A DNA stretch of 64,000 bases, taken from Sphingobacterium allocomposti. Lineage in GTDB: Bacteria > Bacteroidota > Bacteroidia > Sphingobacteriales > Sphingobacteriaceae. The translations under genes were made by a program, and so were the position numbers. This document shows positions 1 through 8,980 of this stretch, in pieces; the first letter of the stretch is position 1, and the number at the start of each line of letters is the position of its first letter. The DNA lies in contig NZ_VNHX01000001.1 of the NCBI RefSeq assembly GCF_008124885.1, forward strand, positions 186,001 to 250,000. The letters run 5' to 3'. The notes beneath the pieces are model-generated. The model was not told the origin of the DNA, ran no database searches, and saw nothing but the letters and a program-made list of their open reading frames with translations.

Positions 1-72
1 GTCTGGACGGGACTCGAACCCGCGACCCCATGCGTGACAGGCATGTATTCTAACCAGCTGAACTACCAGACC
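1..72 (-). tRNA. tRNA-Asp (GTC), 3' end cut by window edge
   Basis: The reverse complement forms a tRNA cloverleaf. The acceptor 5' strand is GGTCTGG, the anticodon loop is CTGTCAC with anticodon GTC (plus-strand 36-38), and the T-arm contains GTTCGAGTC. Comparison with the intact copy at 134-207 shows that the last acceptor base and the discriminator base lie outside the window. No CCA is encoded in the neighbouring copy. Confidence 0.95.
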
Positions 73-133
73 AAAAATCTTTTAAAAATGTATGTTTAAG
101 AACGTTTTAGGAAGCCTAGCTTCTTTATTTTAG

Positions 134-207
134 CGGTCTGGACGGGACTCGAACCCGCGACCCCATGCGTGACAGGCATGTATTCTAACCAGCTGAACTA
201 CCAGACC
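134..207 (-). tRNA. tRNA-Asp (GTC), second tandem copy
   Basis: This is a complete cloverleaf with a GGTCTGG/CCAGACC acceptor stem, discriminator G, anticodon GTC at plus-strand 171-173 and T-loop TTCGAGT. It is identical to the copy at 1-72 over the shared length. A 61-bp AT-rich spacer separates the two, so they are probably co-transcribed from the higher-coordinate side. Confidence 0.97.
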
Positions 208-279
208 TAAACCCTTCCTGCGAGAAGGTGTGCAAATATAGTGTTTATTTCTAATTCCGCTAAACTTTTTTGAAAAAAA

Positions 280-1353
280 CTAGTCTACAGCCCCTTCTTT
301 CATCTTTTCTGCGTTCTCCGCAAACTGTAACGCATCTATAATTCCTTGGATATCACCGTCCATAATTGCCGGTAAATTATACATGGTTAGACCGATCCTG
401 TGTTCAGTCACACGGCCCTGCGGATAGTTGTAGGTACGTACTTTGGCAGACCTGTCGCCGGTCGAGACCATGGTCTTCCTTTTGGCTGCGATGTCGCCAT
501 GTTTTTTCTGCACTTCGAGCTCATACAGCTTGTTCCGGAGCATTTCCATGGCCAATTCCCGATTGGCAAGCTGCGACCGCTCCACCTGGCACACAACAAC
601 AATACCCGTCGGTTTATGTGTCAGCTGAACCTTTGTTTCTACCTTATTTACGTTCTGCCCACCTGCACCGCCGGAGCGTGATGTCTGCATCTCGATGTCG
701 CCGGGGTTGATCTCAACGTCAACGTCCTCCGCCTCAGGAAGCACGGCCACTGAAGCTGCCGACGTGTGCACCCGCCCCTGCGTCTCAGTGTCCGGTACGC
801 GCTGCACGCGGTGTACGCCCGACTCATACTTGAGCTGCCCGTATACATCTTCTCCGATCACTTTTAGGATAACCTCCTTATATCCGCCGGACGTGCCTTC
901 CGTCACATCCATCACCTCAGTTCGCCAGCCTTTGCTTTCAAAATAGCGCGTATACATACGGTACAAATCGCCGGCAAAAAGCGCAGCTTCGTCGCCGCCT
1001 GTGCCGCCGCGGATCTCTATAATTGCATTTTTAAGATCTTCCGGATCCTTTGGAATAAGCATCAGGCGGATCTCCTCTTCTTTTTCCTCCTTTTGCCCCA
1101 GCAGCAGATCCAACTCTTCCTTCGCCATTTCCCTTAACTCCTGATCTTTTTCGTTGGCGAGTATATCTTTGTTGGTCTCGATATTGCTCACCATATTTTT
1201 GTAAATATGATACTGCTCAACGATCTTGCTCAAGTCTTTATATTCTTTGTTCAACTTTGCAAATCGTTTCATATCGTTGATGGTTTCCGGCTTGCTTAAT
1301 TCTGCCTCTACCTCTTCCCATCGTTCTTTTATAGCTTGTAATTTCTCTAGCAT
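280..1353 (-). CDS. prfA: Peptide chain release factor 1
   Basis: Recognises UAA and UAG in the ribosomal A site and triggers peptidyl-tRNA hydrolysis. The protein is 357 aa, the usual RF1 length. The catalytic GGQ is at residues 231-233 in [11 protein letters not shown]. The codon-reading tripeptide region is [15 protein letters not shown] near 186-199, so the E. coli PAT motif is PDT here, a variant I recall as normal in Bacteroidota RF1. The N-terminal 100 residues are an acidic coiled coil typical of domain 1. The gene lies alone between the tRNA-Asp pair and an SMR exporter on the same strand; no prmC is adjacent. Confidence 0.97.
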   Translation of the reverse strand: MLEKLQAIKERWEEVEAELSKPETINDMKRFAKLNKEYKDLSKIVEQYHIYKNMVSNIETNKDILANEKDQELREMAKEELDLLLGQKEEKEEEIRLMLIPKDPEDLKNAIIEIRGGTGGDEAALFAGDLYRMYTRYFESKGWRTEVMDVTEGTSGGYKEVILKVIGEDVYGQLKYESGVHRVQRVPDTETQGRVHTSAASVAVLPEAEDVDVEINPGDIEMQTSRSGGAGGQNVNKVETKVQLTHKPTGIVVVCQVERSQLANRELAMEMLRNKLYELEVQKKHGDIAAKRKTMVSTGDRSAKVRTYNYPQGRVTEHRIGLTMYNLPAIMDGDIQGIIDALQFAENAEKMKEGAVD

Positions 1354-1425
1354 AGTATATTGCTCGTTAATAGCAGCATGATGTATTCCTGCTTTATTGC
1401 CACAAAAGTACGTAAATTTTTGGTA

Positions 1426-1755
1426 TTAGTGTGTCGAAACCGCTTTCAGACCGACGATTGAAGCGATAAGTGTGAAGATGAAAAAGATCCGCCAGAAGTC
1501 AGCAGGCTCCTTAAATATAAATATCCCCACGAGTACGGTTCCTACTGCGCCGATGCCCGTCCATACAGCATAGGCCGTGCCAAGGGGAAGTTGCTGCGTC
1601 GCCCGCATAAGCAGGAGCATACTGAAGGTGAGACAGGCAACAAAACCGGCATACCACCAGTACATTTCCGCGCCCGTTGTACTTTTCGCTTTACCCAGGC
1701 AGGATGTAAAGCCAACTTCGAAAAGCCCTGCAACAATTAAAATAATCCAGTTCAT
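1426..1755 (-). CDS. SMR-family exporter, Gdx/SugE-like (guanidinium)
   Basis: A 109-aa, four-helix small multidrug resistance protein of the inner membrane. The essential membrane-embedded glutamate is E13 in AGLFEVGFTS. The segments WYAGF, LPLGTAYAVWTGIGA and IFKEPADFWRI match the family; the GTAYAVWTGIGAVGT stretch is closer to SugE/Gdx than to EmrE. Gdx proteins export guanidinium by proton antiport, while EmrE-like relatives export quaternary cations, so the substrate is inferred. A Crp/Fnr-type regulator gene lies 126 bp upstream on the same strand, with a 12-bp perfect palindrome in between. Confidence 0.9.
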   Translation of the reverse strand: MNWIILIVAGLFEVGFTSCLGKAKSTTGAEMYWWYAGFVACLTFSMLLLMRATQQLPLGTAYAVWTGIGAVGTVLVGIFIFKEPADFWRIFFIFTLIASIVGLKAVSTH

Positions 1756-1791
1756 GATCTACGTGTTTTAGCTGTCGTACGCTCTTGCCCT

Positions 1792-1803
1792 CGCGGTACC
1801 GCG
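1792..1803. promoter_or_regulatory. 12-bp perfect palindrome upstream of SMR exporter gene
   Basis: CGCGGTACCGCG is fully self-complementary and lies 36 bp upstream of the exporter start, in the 126-bp gap after the Crp/Fnr-type gene. It could be an operator or the core of a leader hairpin. I could not fit it to a known guanidine riboswitch class. Its function is inferred from position only. Confidence 0.35.
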
Positions 1804-1881
1804 GAACGGGGTGGAACGATGACAATTACAGCACAAAGATCGCCTTTCGCCGGACGAATCTTTTTTACAAATGCTAAAAAG

Positions 1882-2442
1882 TTAAATCTTCGACCGTATC
1901 CGGCTTAGTGTGACCTGTGAGATACCTAAATACGAAGCGATGAAGCCCAGCTTAATTGTGGCCACCATGCCGGGCGCCCGTGCCAGTAGCTCCTGGTAAC
2001 TTTCGGTAGCCGTCTTGAAAAGTTTGGACATCAAGCGGGATTCAATCTTAAGGGTTTCCAATTCGGCAAGTTTACGTCCCCAGTTGGCGATGGCTATGGA
2101 GTTGGCAAACAGCGTTAGCAGTGCCCTCACCTCCACTTTGTATAGTACGCACCTTTCTAAGGTCTGTATTGTCTCATATCCTGCTTTGCCATGCACATAG
2201 CTATTTAGGGAAAGCAGTGCATCGCCGGGGAAGGCAAAGTCAAGGATAACCTCTTTTTCCACTTTATGGTAAAATATACGGCAGGAGCCTGATCCAATGA
2301 AATAAACGAAATTCGCTACTTTTTCGGCTTCGATAATGTATTCATTTTTATCGACTGTAACTTCCTGGAACAAGCCGGCCAGCTTGTCCCGATCGTCGGG
2401 GGGGAGGGCCGTGATGCGGTTAATGATACTTATAACGTCCAT
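1882..2442 (-). CDS. Crp/Fnr-family transcriptional regulator
   Basis: A 186-aa protein from the chosen start (MDVISIINRI). The N-terminal half is a cyclic-nucleotide-binding-type beta roll (IEAEKVANFVYFIGSGSCR, FAFPGDALLSLNSY). The C-terminal half carries a helix-turn-helix (LGFIASYLGISQVTLSRIRS), as in many Bacteroidota Crp-like sensors that lack the canonical cAMP-contact residues. A longer reading frame extends to 2499 but would overlap lpxH much further; the 2442 start leaves a 13-bp overlap with the lpxH stop, suggesting translational coupling. The ligand is unknown. The exporter gene downstream is a plausible target. Confidence 0.85.
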   Translation of the reverse strand: MDVISIINRITALPPDDRDKLAGLFQEVTVDKNEYIIEAEKVANFVYFIGSGSCRIFYHKVEKEVILDFAFPGDALLSLNSYVHGKAGYETIQTLERCVLYKVEVRALLTLFANSIAIANWGRKLAELETLKIESRLMSKLFKTATESYQELLARAPGMVATIKLGFIASYLGISQVTLSRIRSKI

Positions 2443-3173
2443 TGCTTCAACGTAAGGTCTTTCCCATCCCATACGGCATAGGTACAATGATGTATCCATT
2501 CGCCGAGGTTGATAATACGGGCGTCGTTCTGCAGCCTAATGTCGTAGGGAAGGTGTCGATGTCCGAACACAAAATAGTCATAATGTGTTTCGGCCAGCTT
2601 TTCTTTTGCATATTGGATAAGCCACTCATTCGCTTCTCCCAGAAAACGTTCTTCCGCTCCATTGGACGCCCGGCTATGAGCCGACCATCGTTGGGCAACT
2701 CCAATGCCCAGGTTAGGATGTAAGCGAGCGAAAAGCCACTGGCATACACGGCTGCGGAAAAAGGCTTTCAAAAATTTGTATTTGGCATCTCCGGGACCCA
2801 GCCCATCACCATGGTGAATAAAAAAGCGTTTTCCCCCAAGGTTGAGCAGCAGTTCGTCGTCAACTATCCGTGCGCCCAGTTCCTCTTTAAAATAGCCGAA
2901 CATCCACATGTCGTGGTTGCCTTTAAAGAGGGTGATTTTTACGCCGAGGTCAGCCAGCTCGGCCAACTTTCCTAAAAACCGGATATAGCCCTTCGGAACG
3001 ACCGTGCGGTATTCGAACCAGAAGTCGAAGATGTCGCCAACAAGAAACAGTTCGGCAGCGTCCGACTTTATGTTATCCAGCCATGAAATAACGCGCCGTT
3101 CACGGTCCTGCGAGGTCGCTTTCGGCTGCACGCCAAGGTGGAAATCCGACGCAAAATAAATCTTGTCTCTCAT
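2430..3173 (-). CDS. lpxH: UDP-2,3-diacylglucosamine diphosphatase (LpxH-type metallophosphoesterase)
   Basis: Calcineurin-like phosphoesterase that cleaves UDP-2,3-diacylglucosamine to lipid X in lipid A synthesis, acting at the inner face of the inner membrane. The family motifs are in order: SDFHLG, GDIFDFWFEY, GNHDMWMF, HHGDGLGPGD and GHRHLP, giving the di-metal ligands. From the ATG at 3173 it is 247 aa, starting MRDKIYFASDFHLG with the first motif at once, as in LpxH. The frame stays open upstream to 3230 but that part has no family resemblance. It overlaps the downstream Crp/Fnr gene by 13 bp. Confidence 0.88.
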   Translation of the reverse strand: MRDKIYFASDFHLGVQPKATSQDRERRVISWLDNIKSDAAELFLVGDIFDFWFEYRTVVPKGYIRFLGKLAELADLGVKITLFKGNHDMWMFGYFKEELGARIVDDELLLNLGGKRFFIHHGDGLGPGDAKYKFLKAFFRSRVCQWLFARLHPNLGIGVAQRWSAHSRASNGAEERFLGEANEWLIQYAKEKLAETHYDYFVFGHRHLPYDIRLQNDARIINLGEWIHHCTYAVWDGKDLTLKQWTL

Positions 3174-3230
3174 GTTACGCATCAAAACTAGAGAAATAAT
3201 CAGGGATATACAATAATAGGAGCCCGGCAA

Positions 3231-3629
3231 AAAGCTGTTTTAACAAAAAACGCCATTGTGGGACAGCTTAGTAACATGGTAACGACACGGTTTGTTTGGA
3301 AGTCGCCTTGTTGCGTAGGCGGTCGTTGTTAACCTGCGTTCGATTGCTAAAAGGCGGAGGTCATGGGCATCACGACTTTATACGATAAACGTATAGGTAA
3401 ATCTTTGTGTTTTATAAAAAGGATGTAGGATCTTGTAGAGGCCCCATATTTATAGCAAGCATATATTTCTATAAAGGTGCAAACCCTCCGTGTTTATCTT
3501 ATCATATAACAATATGTATCGGTCCGATCATCGTGCGCCCGACAGCATTTACGGCATTTGCTTTTCGGGAGGCTTTTTGTAACTTGCAGGGAAACACAAA
3601 TGGAACACGATTATTTTAAAGATCAGATT
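3231..3629. other. Intergenic region between divergent lpxH and prolyl oligopeptidase genes
   Basis: About 400 bp without a credible gene. The right end holds a good promoter for the peptidase (listed separately). The centre contains GTTCGATTGCTA at 3338-3349, which recurs at 17682-17693 in another gap. I see no RNA gene or transposon remnant. Confidence 0.6.
3557..3586 (+). promoter_or_regulatory. Bacteroidota-type promoter of prolyl oligopeptidase gene
   Basis: TTTG at 3557-3560, a 19-bp spacer, then TAACTTG at 3580-3586, close to the -33/-7 consensus TTTG-N19-TAnnTTTG. It lies about 45 bp upstream of the ATG at 3630, which gives a short 5' leader. Confidence 0.6.
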
Positions 3630-5777
3630 ATGAACAAAAATTTCGGGATAGTGCTCCTCGCTCTCAGCTTTGGAGCCTGTCAAACCCAAAAGACCATTGA
3701 TGTAAAGGAGAATCTAGCGGTCAAACCTTACCCGAAGACCGAAAAAATCGACCAGAAGGACACCTATTTCGGGACAGTGGTGGATGATCCCTACCGTTGG
3801 TTGGAGGACGATCTGTCGGCGAAAACCAAGGAGTGGGTTGCTGCAGAAAACGAAGTAACGCAAGATTATCTGGGGCAAATTCCGTTCCGTGAAGCTATCC
3901 GCAAGCGTCTGGAAGATCTTTGGAACTACGAAAAGGAAACCGCACCGTTTAAGGAAGGCGAGTATACCTATTATTACAAAAATGATGGGCTTCAAAACCA
4001 GTATGTCCTGTATAGGAAGAAAGGTGATGATGGGCAGGAAGAGGTTTTTCTGGATCCGAATAAATTTTCAGACGACGGAACAACGTCGCTCGCGGGGATC
4101 TCTTTTAGTAAAGATGGTTCGCACGTAGCATATCAGATATCGGAGGGTGGGTCAGACTGGCGAAAGGTGGTCATTATGCGTGCCGCGGATAAGCAGATCA
4201 TCGGAGACACACTGATAGATGTTAAATTCAGTGGCCTTGCCTGGAAAGGTAACGAAGGCATCTACTATAGCAGTTACGACAAGCCGAAACAAGGTTCGGC
4301 CCTGTCGGCCATGACCGACCAGCATAAATTGTATTTTCACAAGCTGAATACGCCCCAGTCGGAGGATCAGCTGGTGTTTGGCGGTACGGCGAAGCCGCGG
4401 CGTTATATTGGTGCAGGGCTGACAGAAGATGAGCGTTTTCTGATTGTATCTGCCGCTAACGCGACGTCCGGAAACGAGCTATACATTAAGGACTTGTCGG
4501 ACCCTGCGTCTGATTTCGTCACCGTTGTGGGAAATATGGAGAAAAATCACTCGATTATCGACAACGAAGGTACTAAATTGTTTATCTACACGGAGTTGAA
4601 CGCACCAAACGGGAGGGTAGTAACAACCGATTTTGCGACACCCCAGCCGGAGAACTGGAAAGATCTTATTCCCGAGACCGCTCAGGTGCTGTCTCCTGTT
4701 ACAGGCGGGGGAAAGATTTTCGCCCATTATCTAAAAGATGCGACATCGCTGGTGAAACAATACGATAGGACAGGCAAGCTGGAGCGGGAGATTGAGCTGT
4801 CGGGGGTAGGTTCTGCCTCGGGATTCGGAGGGAAGTCGACCGATACGGAGACATATTATGCTTTCACGAATTACGTCAACCCAGGCACCATTTATAAGTA
4901 TGATATTGCATCAGGAAAATCAGAGATATATAAAAAGTCGGCGGTTAAATTTGATCCATCGCAGTACGAGTCGAAGCAGGTATTCTATACCTCGAAGGAT
5001 GGAACCAAAGTACCAATGATCATTACGTATAAAAAAGGAATTAAACTCGACGGCAGCAATCCTACAATGTTGTACGGATATGGCGGCTTTAATATTAGTC
5101 TCACACCTTCCTTTTCGGTGAGCAACGTGCTTCTGCTGGAACAGGGGGGCGTGTATGCCGTTGCCAATTTGCGCGGTGGGGGTGAATACGGGGAAAACTG
5201 GCACCTCGCCGGAACAAAGCTTAAAAAGCAAAATGTGTTTGACGACTTTATTGCTGCCGCGGAATATCTGATCGCGGAAAAATACACCTCTTCGGAGAAG
5301 CTCGCCATCGCGGGCGGATCAAACGGCGGCTTGTTGGTCGGAGCAGCCATGACGCAACGCCCCGAGCTATTTAAGGTGGCTTTCCCGGCTGTCGGTGTCC
5401 TCGACATGCTGCGATATCACAAATTTACGGCAGGCGCCGGTTGGGCTTTTGATTACGGTACGGCCGACGATAGCGAGGAGATGTTCGCCTATTTGCATAG
5501 GTATTCACCCTACCATGCACTGAAGCCCGGTACAGCATATCCAGCAACGATGGTCACGACGGCAGATCACGACGACCGTGTGGTACCGGCGCATTCGTTT
5601 AAGTTTGCTGCCCGTCTACAGGAATATCACCAAGGCGAAAACCCCGTATTGATCCGTATCGACACAAAAGCTGGACACGGCGCGGGAAAATCTACGGCCA
5701 TGGTCATTGCCGAGCAAACGGATAAATGGGCCTTTATGTTCCAGAATATGGGCGTAGGCTATCAGGAAATAAAATAA
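3630..5777 (+). CDS. Prolyl oligopeptidase, S9A family lipoprotein
   Basis: Serine peptidase that cuts after proline in short peptides, probably in the periplasm. From the ATG at 3630 it is 715 aa. The N-terminus is a lipoprotein signal ([12 protein letters not shown]), so the earlier in-frame ATG at 3558 is rejected. Residues about 40-430 form the beta-propeller (DPYRWLEDD at its start). The C-terminal alpha/beta hydrolase domain holds the triad: Ser in GGSNGGLL, Asp in DHDDRVVP and His in KAGHGAGK. It faces a convergent thioredoxin-like gene and shares a bidirectional terminator with it. Confidence 0.95.
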   Translation: MNKNFGIVLLALSFGACQTQKTIDVKENLAVKPYPKTEKIDQKDTYFGTVVDDPYRWLEDDLSAKTKEWVAAENEVTQDYLGQIPFREAIRKRLEDLWNYEKETAPFKEGEYTYYYKNDGLQNQYVLYRKKGDDGQEEVFLDPNKFSDDGTTSLAGISFSKDGSHVAYQISEGGSDWRKVVIMRAADKQIIGDTLIDVKFSGLAWKGNEGIYYSSYDKPKQGSALSAMTDQHKLYFHKLNTPQSEDQLVFGGTAKPRRYIGAGLTEDERFLIVSAANATSGNELYIKDLSDPASDFVTVVGNMEKNHSIIDNEGTKLFIYTELNAPNGRVVTTDFATPQPENWKDLIPETAQVLSPVTGGGKIFAHYLKDATSLVKQYDRTGKLEREIELSGVGSASGFGGKSTDTETYYAFTNYVNPGTIYKYDIASGKSEIYKKSAVKFDPSQYESKQVFYTSKDGTKVPMIITYKKGIKLDGSNPTMLYGYGGFNISLTPSFSVSNVLLLEQGGVYAVANLRGGGEYGENWHLAGTKLKKQNVFDDFIAAAEYLIAEKYTSSEKLAIAGGSNGGLLVGAAMTQRPELFKVAFPAVGVLDMLRYHKFTAGAGWAFDYGTADDSEEMFAYLHRYSPYHALKPGTAYPATMVTTADHDDRVVPAHSFKFAARLQEYHQGENPVLIRIDTKAGHGAGKSTAMVIAEQTDKWAFMFQNMGVGYQEIK

Positions 5778-5781
5778 TATG

Positions 5782-5821
5782 TACCCTCTGGCGACGCGGA
5801 GATAGGTGTCGCCAGAGGGTA
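5782..5821. terminator. Bidirectional intrinsic terminator between convergent genes
   Basis: A perfect 14-bp inverted repeat (5782-5795 and 5808-5821, arms starting TACCCTCTGG) with a 12-nt loop fills the 49-bp gap between the prolyl oligopeptidase stop and the stop of the convergent thioredoxin-like gene. There is no long T-run on either side, but position and stem strength support termination of both genes. Confidence 0.8.
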
Positions 5822-5826
5822 TCTCT

Positions 5827-7065
5827 TTACCAGGTGGGTTCTCCTTTTTTCATTTTTTCCAATGTCGCTGCGTACGCAGACTTCTCTGCGTCTACCGCTT
5901 TTTCCAATGCTTTTTCCTGCCATATAATCGCATTGTCCTTATCGCCTGATTTGTAAAGGAGGTTGGCATATGTGTCCAGAAACGCCGGTTGTTCGCCCGC
6001 TTCCAAAGACTTCTTGCTCCATGTCAAAGCTGCCTGTACGCATGCTGGGTCGTCGCAGTTCTCAAATACCGACCATGCAAAAGAATTGAGGGAAGTTGGA
6101 GAGATATTTTTATTGTTCGTAGCGATCATCTCATTTACGGCGTCTTTAAACGCAGGCCAGTTTTTCTGTACAAAATAATATTGTGCTTTGGCATGGGTCA
6201 ATATGGGAGCCATGTCGACATAGGGGTGTTCTTTTTCAAACGTTGCCTGCAGGGCAGCGAAGTCCAGATCTTTTTCTTTATTCCGGATTTTTGGCCCCAC
6301 GAACTCATTGGCGAGGACCGACGACAGGACATCGTTGGCCGACTGTTTTTTTTCTCGTAGAAGTTCGTCGACCCGACTTCTGTTGTCTCTGATAATCTGA
6401 TAGGCTGCCGATTTGCTGGACGAGGCTCCCTGTATCAATAGCCGGATATTTTCGGCCGTAAGGAGCTCTTCGGCTCCGGCCAGTCCAATATAGCGTTCGA
6501 TGGCCCTGTTTGCAAGTTTGTTATCATACGAGGCCAGTGCAACCTGTGCCGTCTTTTTGGCGATGCCGGCGTCGTCCGGATGTTGTTCGAAGCGCTTAAC
6601 GGTGGTGACGTACTGGGTTTCCGGATTTAGACCTTCCTTCGCTTTCGCAATAAACATGTCTGCTTCGCCCCCGCCGATAATGCGGTGGACCAGCTCTCCC
6701 TCCGGGTTGAAGATTAAGAATGTAGGATAGGCCCGGACAGCGTAGTCCGAAGCAAAGCGCTTGGCTTCCTCGTACCACGACTTAACATCTTCGCTGTCTT
6801 CCTTCGTCTGATCCATCTGTATTTTCAGATTTACAAAATGTGCATTGAAGAAATCGCCCACTTTTTCCTGCGGGAATATCGTGGAGGACATGTACTTGCA
6901 GGGACCACACCAGGTAGTAAAGCAATCGACAAAGATATGCTTGTTTTCGGCTTTTGCTTTAGCCTTCACTTTTTCCCATGTGGTTTGGTGTTCGAACTGT
7001 ATTCCTTTTTCCTGCGCTACAGCCAGGAGCGGGATACAACATAAAATAAATAGTAGCTTTCTCAT
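5827..7065 (-). CDS. Secreted thioredoxin-domain protein with C-terminal helical repeats
   Basis: A 412-aa protein with a signal peptide (residues 1-17, ending LLAVAQ). Residues about 25-150 form a thioredoxin fold of the thioredoxin_7/DsbD-gamma type with active site WCGPC at 52-56 and the cis-proline segment AYPTFLIF near 115. The remaining 260 residues are helical, ending in a TPR-like stretch (SLEAGEQPAFLDTYANLLYKSGDKDNA). It is likely a periplasmic thiol reductase or chaperone; the partner is unknown. It is transcribed alone and ends at the shared terminator. Confidence 0.85.
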   Translation of the reverse strand: MRKLLFILCCIPLLAVAQEKGIQFEHQTTWEKVKAKAKAENKHIFVDCFTTWCGPCKYMSSTIFPQEKVGDFFNAHFVNLKIQMDQTKEDSEDVKSWYEEAKRFASDYAVRAYPTFLIFNPEGELVHRIIGGGEADMFIAKAKEGLNPETQYVTTVKRFEQHPDDAGIAKKTAQVALASYDNKLANRAIERYIGLAGAEELLTAENIRLLIQGASSSKSAAYQIIRDNRSRVDELLREKKQSANDVLSSVLANEFVGPKIRNKEKDLDFAALQATFEKEHPYVDMAPILTHAKAQYYFVQKNWPAFKDAVNEMIATNNKNISPTSLNSFAWSVFENCDDPACVQAALTWSKKSLEAGEQPAFLDTYANLLYKSGDKDNAIIWQEKALEKAVDAEKSAYAATLEKMKKGEPTW

Positions 7066-7150
7066 AACTTTCTTTTAAAAATGGTTATTACGAATGTTTG
7101 TCTTCAATGGGGATGAATAAACCGCCATGCTTAATCTACGGATTTTTCAT

Positions 7151-7180
7151 AAAAAAACCCAAGAATATTTCTCGGGTTTT
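7151..7180 (-). terminator. Intrinsic terminator of the C1 aminopeptidase gene
   Basis: Read on the minus strand, AAAACCCGAGAA and its complementary arm form a hairpin with one G-U pair and a 3-nt loop, followed by a run of seven T. It lies 24 bp past the stop codon at 7204. Confidence 0.85.
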
Positions 7181-7203
7181 AGCAAAGCATGGAAAAAAGC
7201 TGA

Positions 7204-8394
7204 TTAAAGGCCTAATTTAGCCTGCATGTTTTTCGTTAGTGCTTTTTTGTGTAACAAAATAGATATGGTTTTGTAACGGACGTATTCTTTGGTCGCATAT
7301 AGATACCCTTTATAGTCATTCGACTCGCCCCATGAGTTTTTGACGATATAGTATTCTTTGCCATGCTGATCTTTAACGAGGCCGACGATGTGCATACCGT
7401 GGTCGTCTGTTGTTGTGTAATTGTCAAAGGCTTCCTGTCGCTGGGCAGCCGTAACTGTAGGTTCTGGTTTCGGACCATTAAACATGTTATCCAACTCCTC
7501 CTTCGTCATTTGCTCAATCGGCTTTTCGGGCACATAGGCTACTCCGTTCTTCCAGCTAAAGCTTTTTTCCGATACGTCTGTCGCCCACGCAACGGTGTAA
7601 CCGTTCTGTAGGGCGTTGTCGATGATCTCCGTTATCTCGTTGATCTTTACATTGTAAAAACGTTCAAACGACCAGTTGTCCGGGATCAGGAGAACAAACG
7701 GCTTGTAGTACGCATGTTCCTCGAACGACGAAATGCCGACATAATCATCGGGATTGATACCGATCACGTCGTCGGCAAAGGTGCGGGGCGTGTATGTCTT
7801 TCCATTATATTGAAACGATGTCGGGACTTCTCCGAGGTAGGCATCCATCGCCGCGGTGAATGCGGCAAGCCAGTTGGCGCTTGGTTTCTTGCTTTTGGCT
7901 ATCGTTTCGGTGATACCCTGCAGGATAGGAGCCATTTCAGCAAAATTATTGCGCGTTTGTCCCGGCTGCAGACCTGTATATACGTCGTGTGGAACAGCCC
8001 CGTATTTGCGGAAAATGGTCAGAACGTCATGCAGCTGACCGCCGTCGCCCTGAGCTTGTTGTCCATGTAAGCGCACGTAGTTTTTTGCTTTTTCTATATA
8101 GGTGTTTCTAGCAGTGAAAATAGGAGAGATGTCTACCGGTTGTTTCCCCATGCGTACCATCTCTGACTCCAGAAAAGAGTTGCCCGAATACGACCAGCAT
8201 GTGCCTGATGATCCCTGATCCTTGATAGAGGTGTTGCCCAGGTTGATAATTTCGGTAAATTTGAACCCCTCTTTACTGTTATCGCTAACATTATTCTTCA
8301 GCGCGTTGATGAGGTTGTCCTGCGCATGGAGACTGGCAGGAGCAGCAGCAACAAATAATGCCGCCGCTAAAAATATTGATTTATTCCAGTTCAT
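7204..8394 (-). CDS. C1-family cysteine aminopeptidase (bleomycin hydrolase/PepC type), secreted
   Basis: A 396-aa papain-fold protease with a signal peptide (residues 1-24, ending SLHAQ). The triad is visible: Cys66 in SSGTCWSYSG, His in DDHGMHIVGL near 338 and Asn in VKNSWGES near 357. The large insertion between Cys and His and the overall length fit the PepC/bleomycin hydrolase group rather than simple papains. Cytoplasmic PepC lacks a signal peptide, so this is the exported Bacteroidota form. Monocistronic, with its own terminator downstream and a repeat block upstream. Confidence 0.92.
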   Translation of the reverse strand: MNWNKSIFLAAALFVAAAPASLHAQDNLINALKNNVSDNSKEGFKFTEIINLGNTSIKDQGSSGTCWSYSGNSFLESEMVRMGKQPVDISPIFTARNTYIEKAKNYVRLHGQQAQGDGGQLHDVLTIFRKYGAVPHDVYTGLQPGQTRNNFAEMAPILQGITETIAKSKKPSANWLAAFTAAMDAYLGEVPTSFQYNGKTYTPRTFADDVIGINPDDYVGISSFEEHAYYKPFVLLIPDNWSFERFYNVKINEITEIIDNALQNGYTVAWATDVSEKSFSWKNGVAYVPEKPIEQMTKEELDNMFNGPKPEPTVTAAQRQEAFDNYTTTDDHGMHIVGLVKDQHGKEYYIVKNSWGESNDYKGYLYATKEYVRYKTISILLHKKALTKNMQAKLGL

Positions 8395-8527
8395 TATGTT
8401 GTTATGTGTTAATCCTACGAAGTTAAAATTTTAAAGGAGACCCGCTTCGGTCCAATTGTAAAAATCATAACACAGAATGATGTGATTCTGTGGGGCGCGT
8501 AATTGGTGTTGAATTTTCTATCGGAAT

Positions 8528-8980
8528 GGTGATTAGAAGTGAGAACTAGATATTAGAAGTGAGAAGTGAGAAGTCAGAAGTTAAAAGTCAGAAATCAGAA
8601 GTCAGAAATCAGAAACTAGGAGTTAGAATAGTTAGGGAGTCTCCCTACAAGTACCCCTCACAAACCAACGACTTTACGGTTAATAGCCATTTGCCATCTG
8701 CTATTAGCCTTTCACCTCACGACTTTACGAATCAACGACTTTACGGCTGATAGCCATCTTCCATCTGCTATTAGCCCCTCACTTCACGACTTCACAAATC
8801 CACGACTTTACGGCTTATAGCCATTTGCCATCTGCTATTAGCCTTTCACCTCACGACTTTACGAATCCACGACTTTACGACCTATAGCCATCTGCCATCT
8901 CCTATTAGCCCCTCACTTCACGACTTCACAAATCAACGACTTTACGGCTTATAGCCATCTGCCATCTGCTATTAGCCACT
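8528..8980 (+). repeat. Composite heptad/octad repeat block 1 (67-bp higher-order units)
   Basis: From 8530 to about 8625 are degenerate 7-bp units of the GAAGTGA/GAAGTCA type. A short hairpin (TAGGGAGTCTCCCTA near 8632) follows. From about 8655 to the terC stop at 8981 runs a higher-order repeat of exactly 67 bp. CACGAC marks units at 8718, 8785, 8852 and 8919, and CAACG at 8666 and 8733. Each unit reads as four octads (CACGACTT, TACGAATC, AACGACTT, TACGGCTG) and five heptads (ATAGCCA, TCTTCCA, TCTGCTA, TTAGCCC, CTCACTT). The last heptad merges into the terC stop codon. Confidence 0.9.

Noticed and set aside
1756..1881. Guanidine riboswitch upstream of the SMR exporter
   Set aside because: I could not match the conserved cores of guanidine-I, -II or -III classes by eye; only a palindrome is clear.
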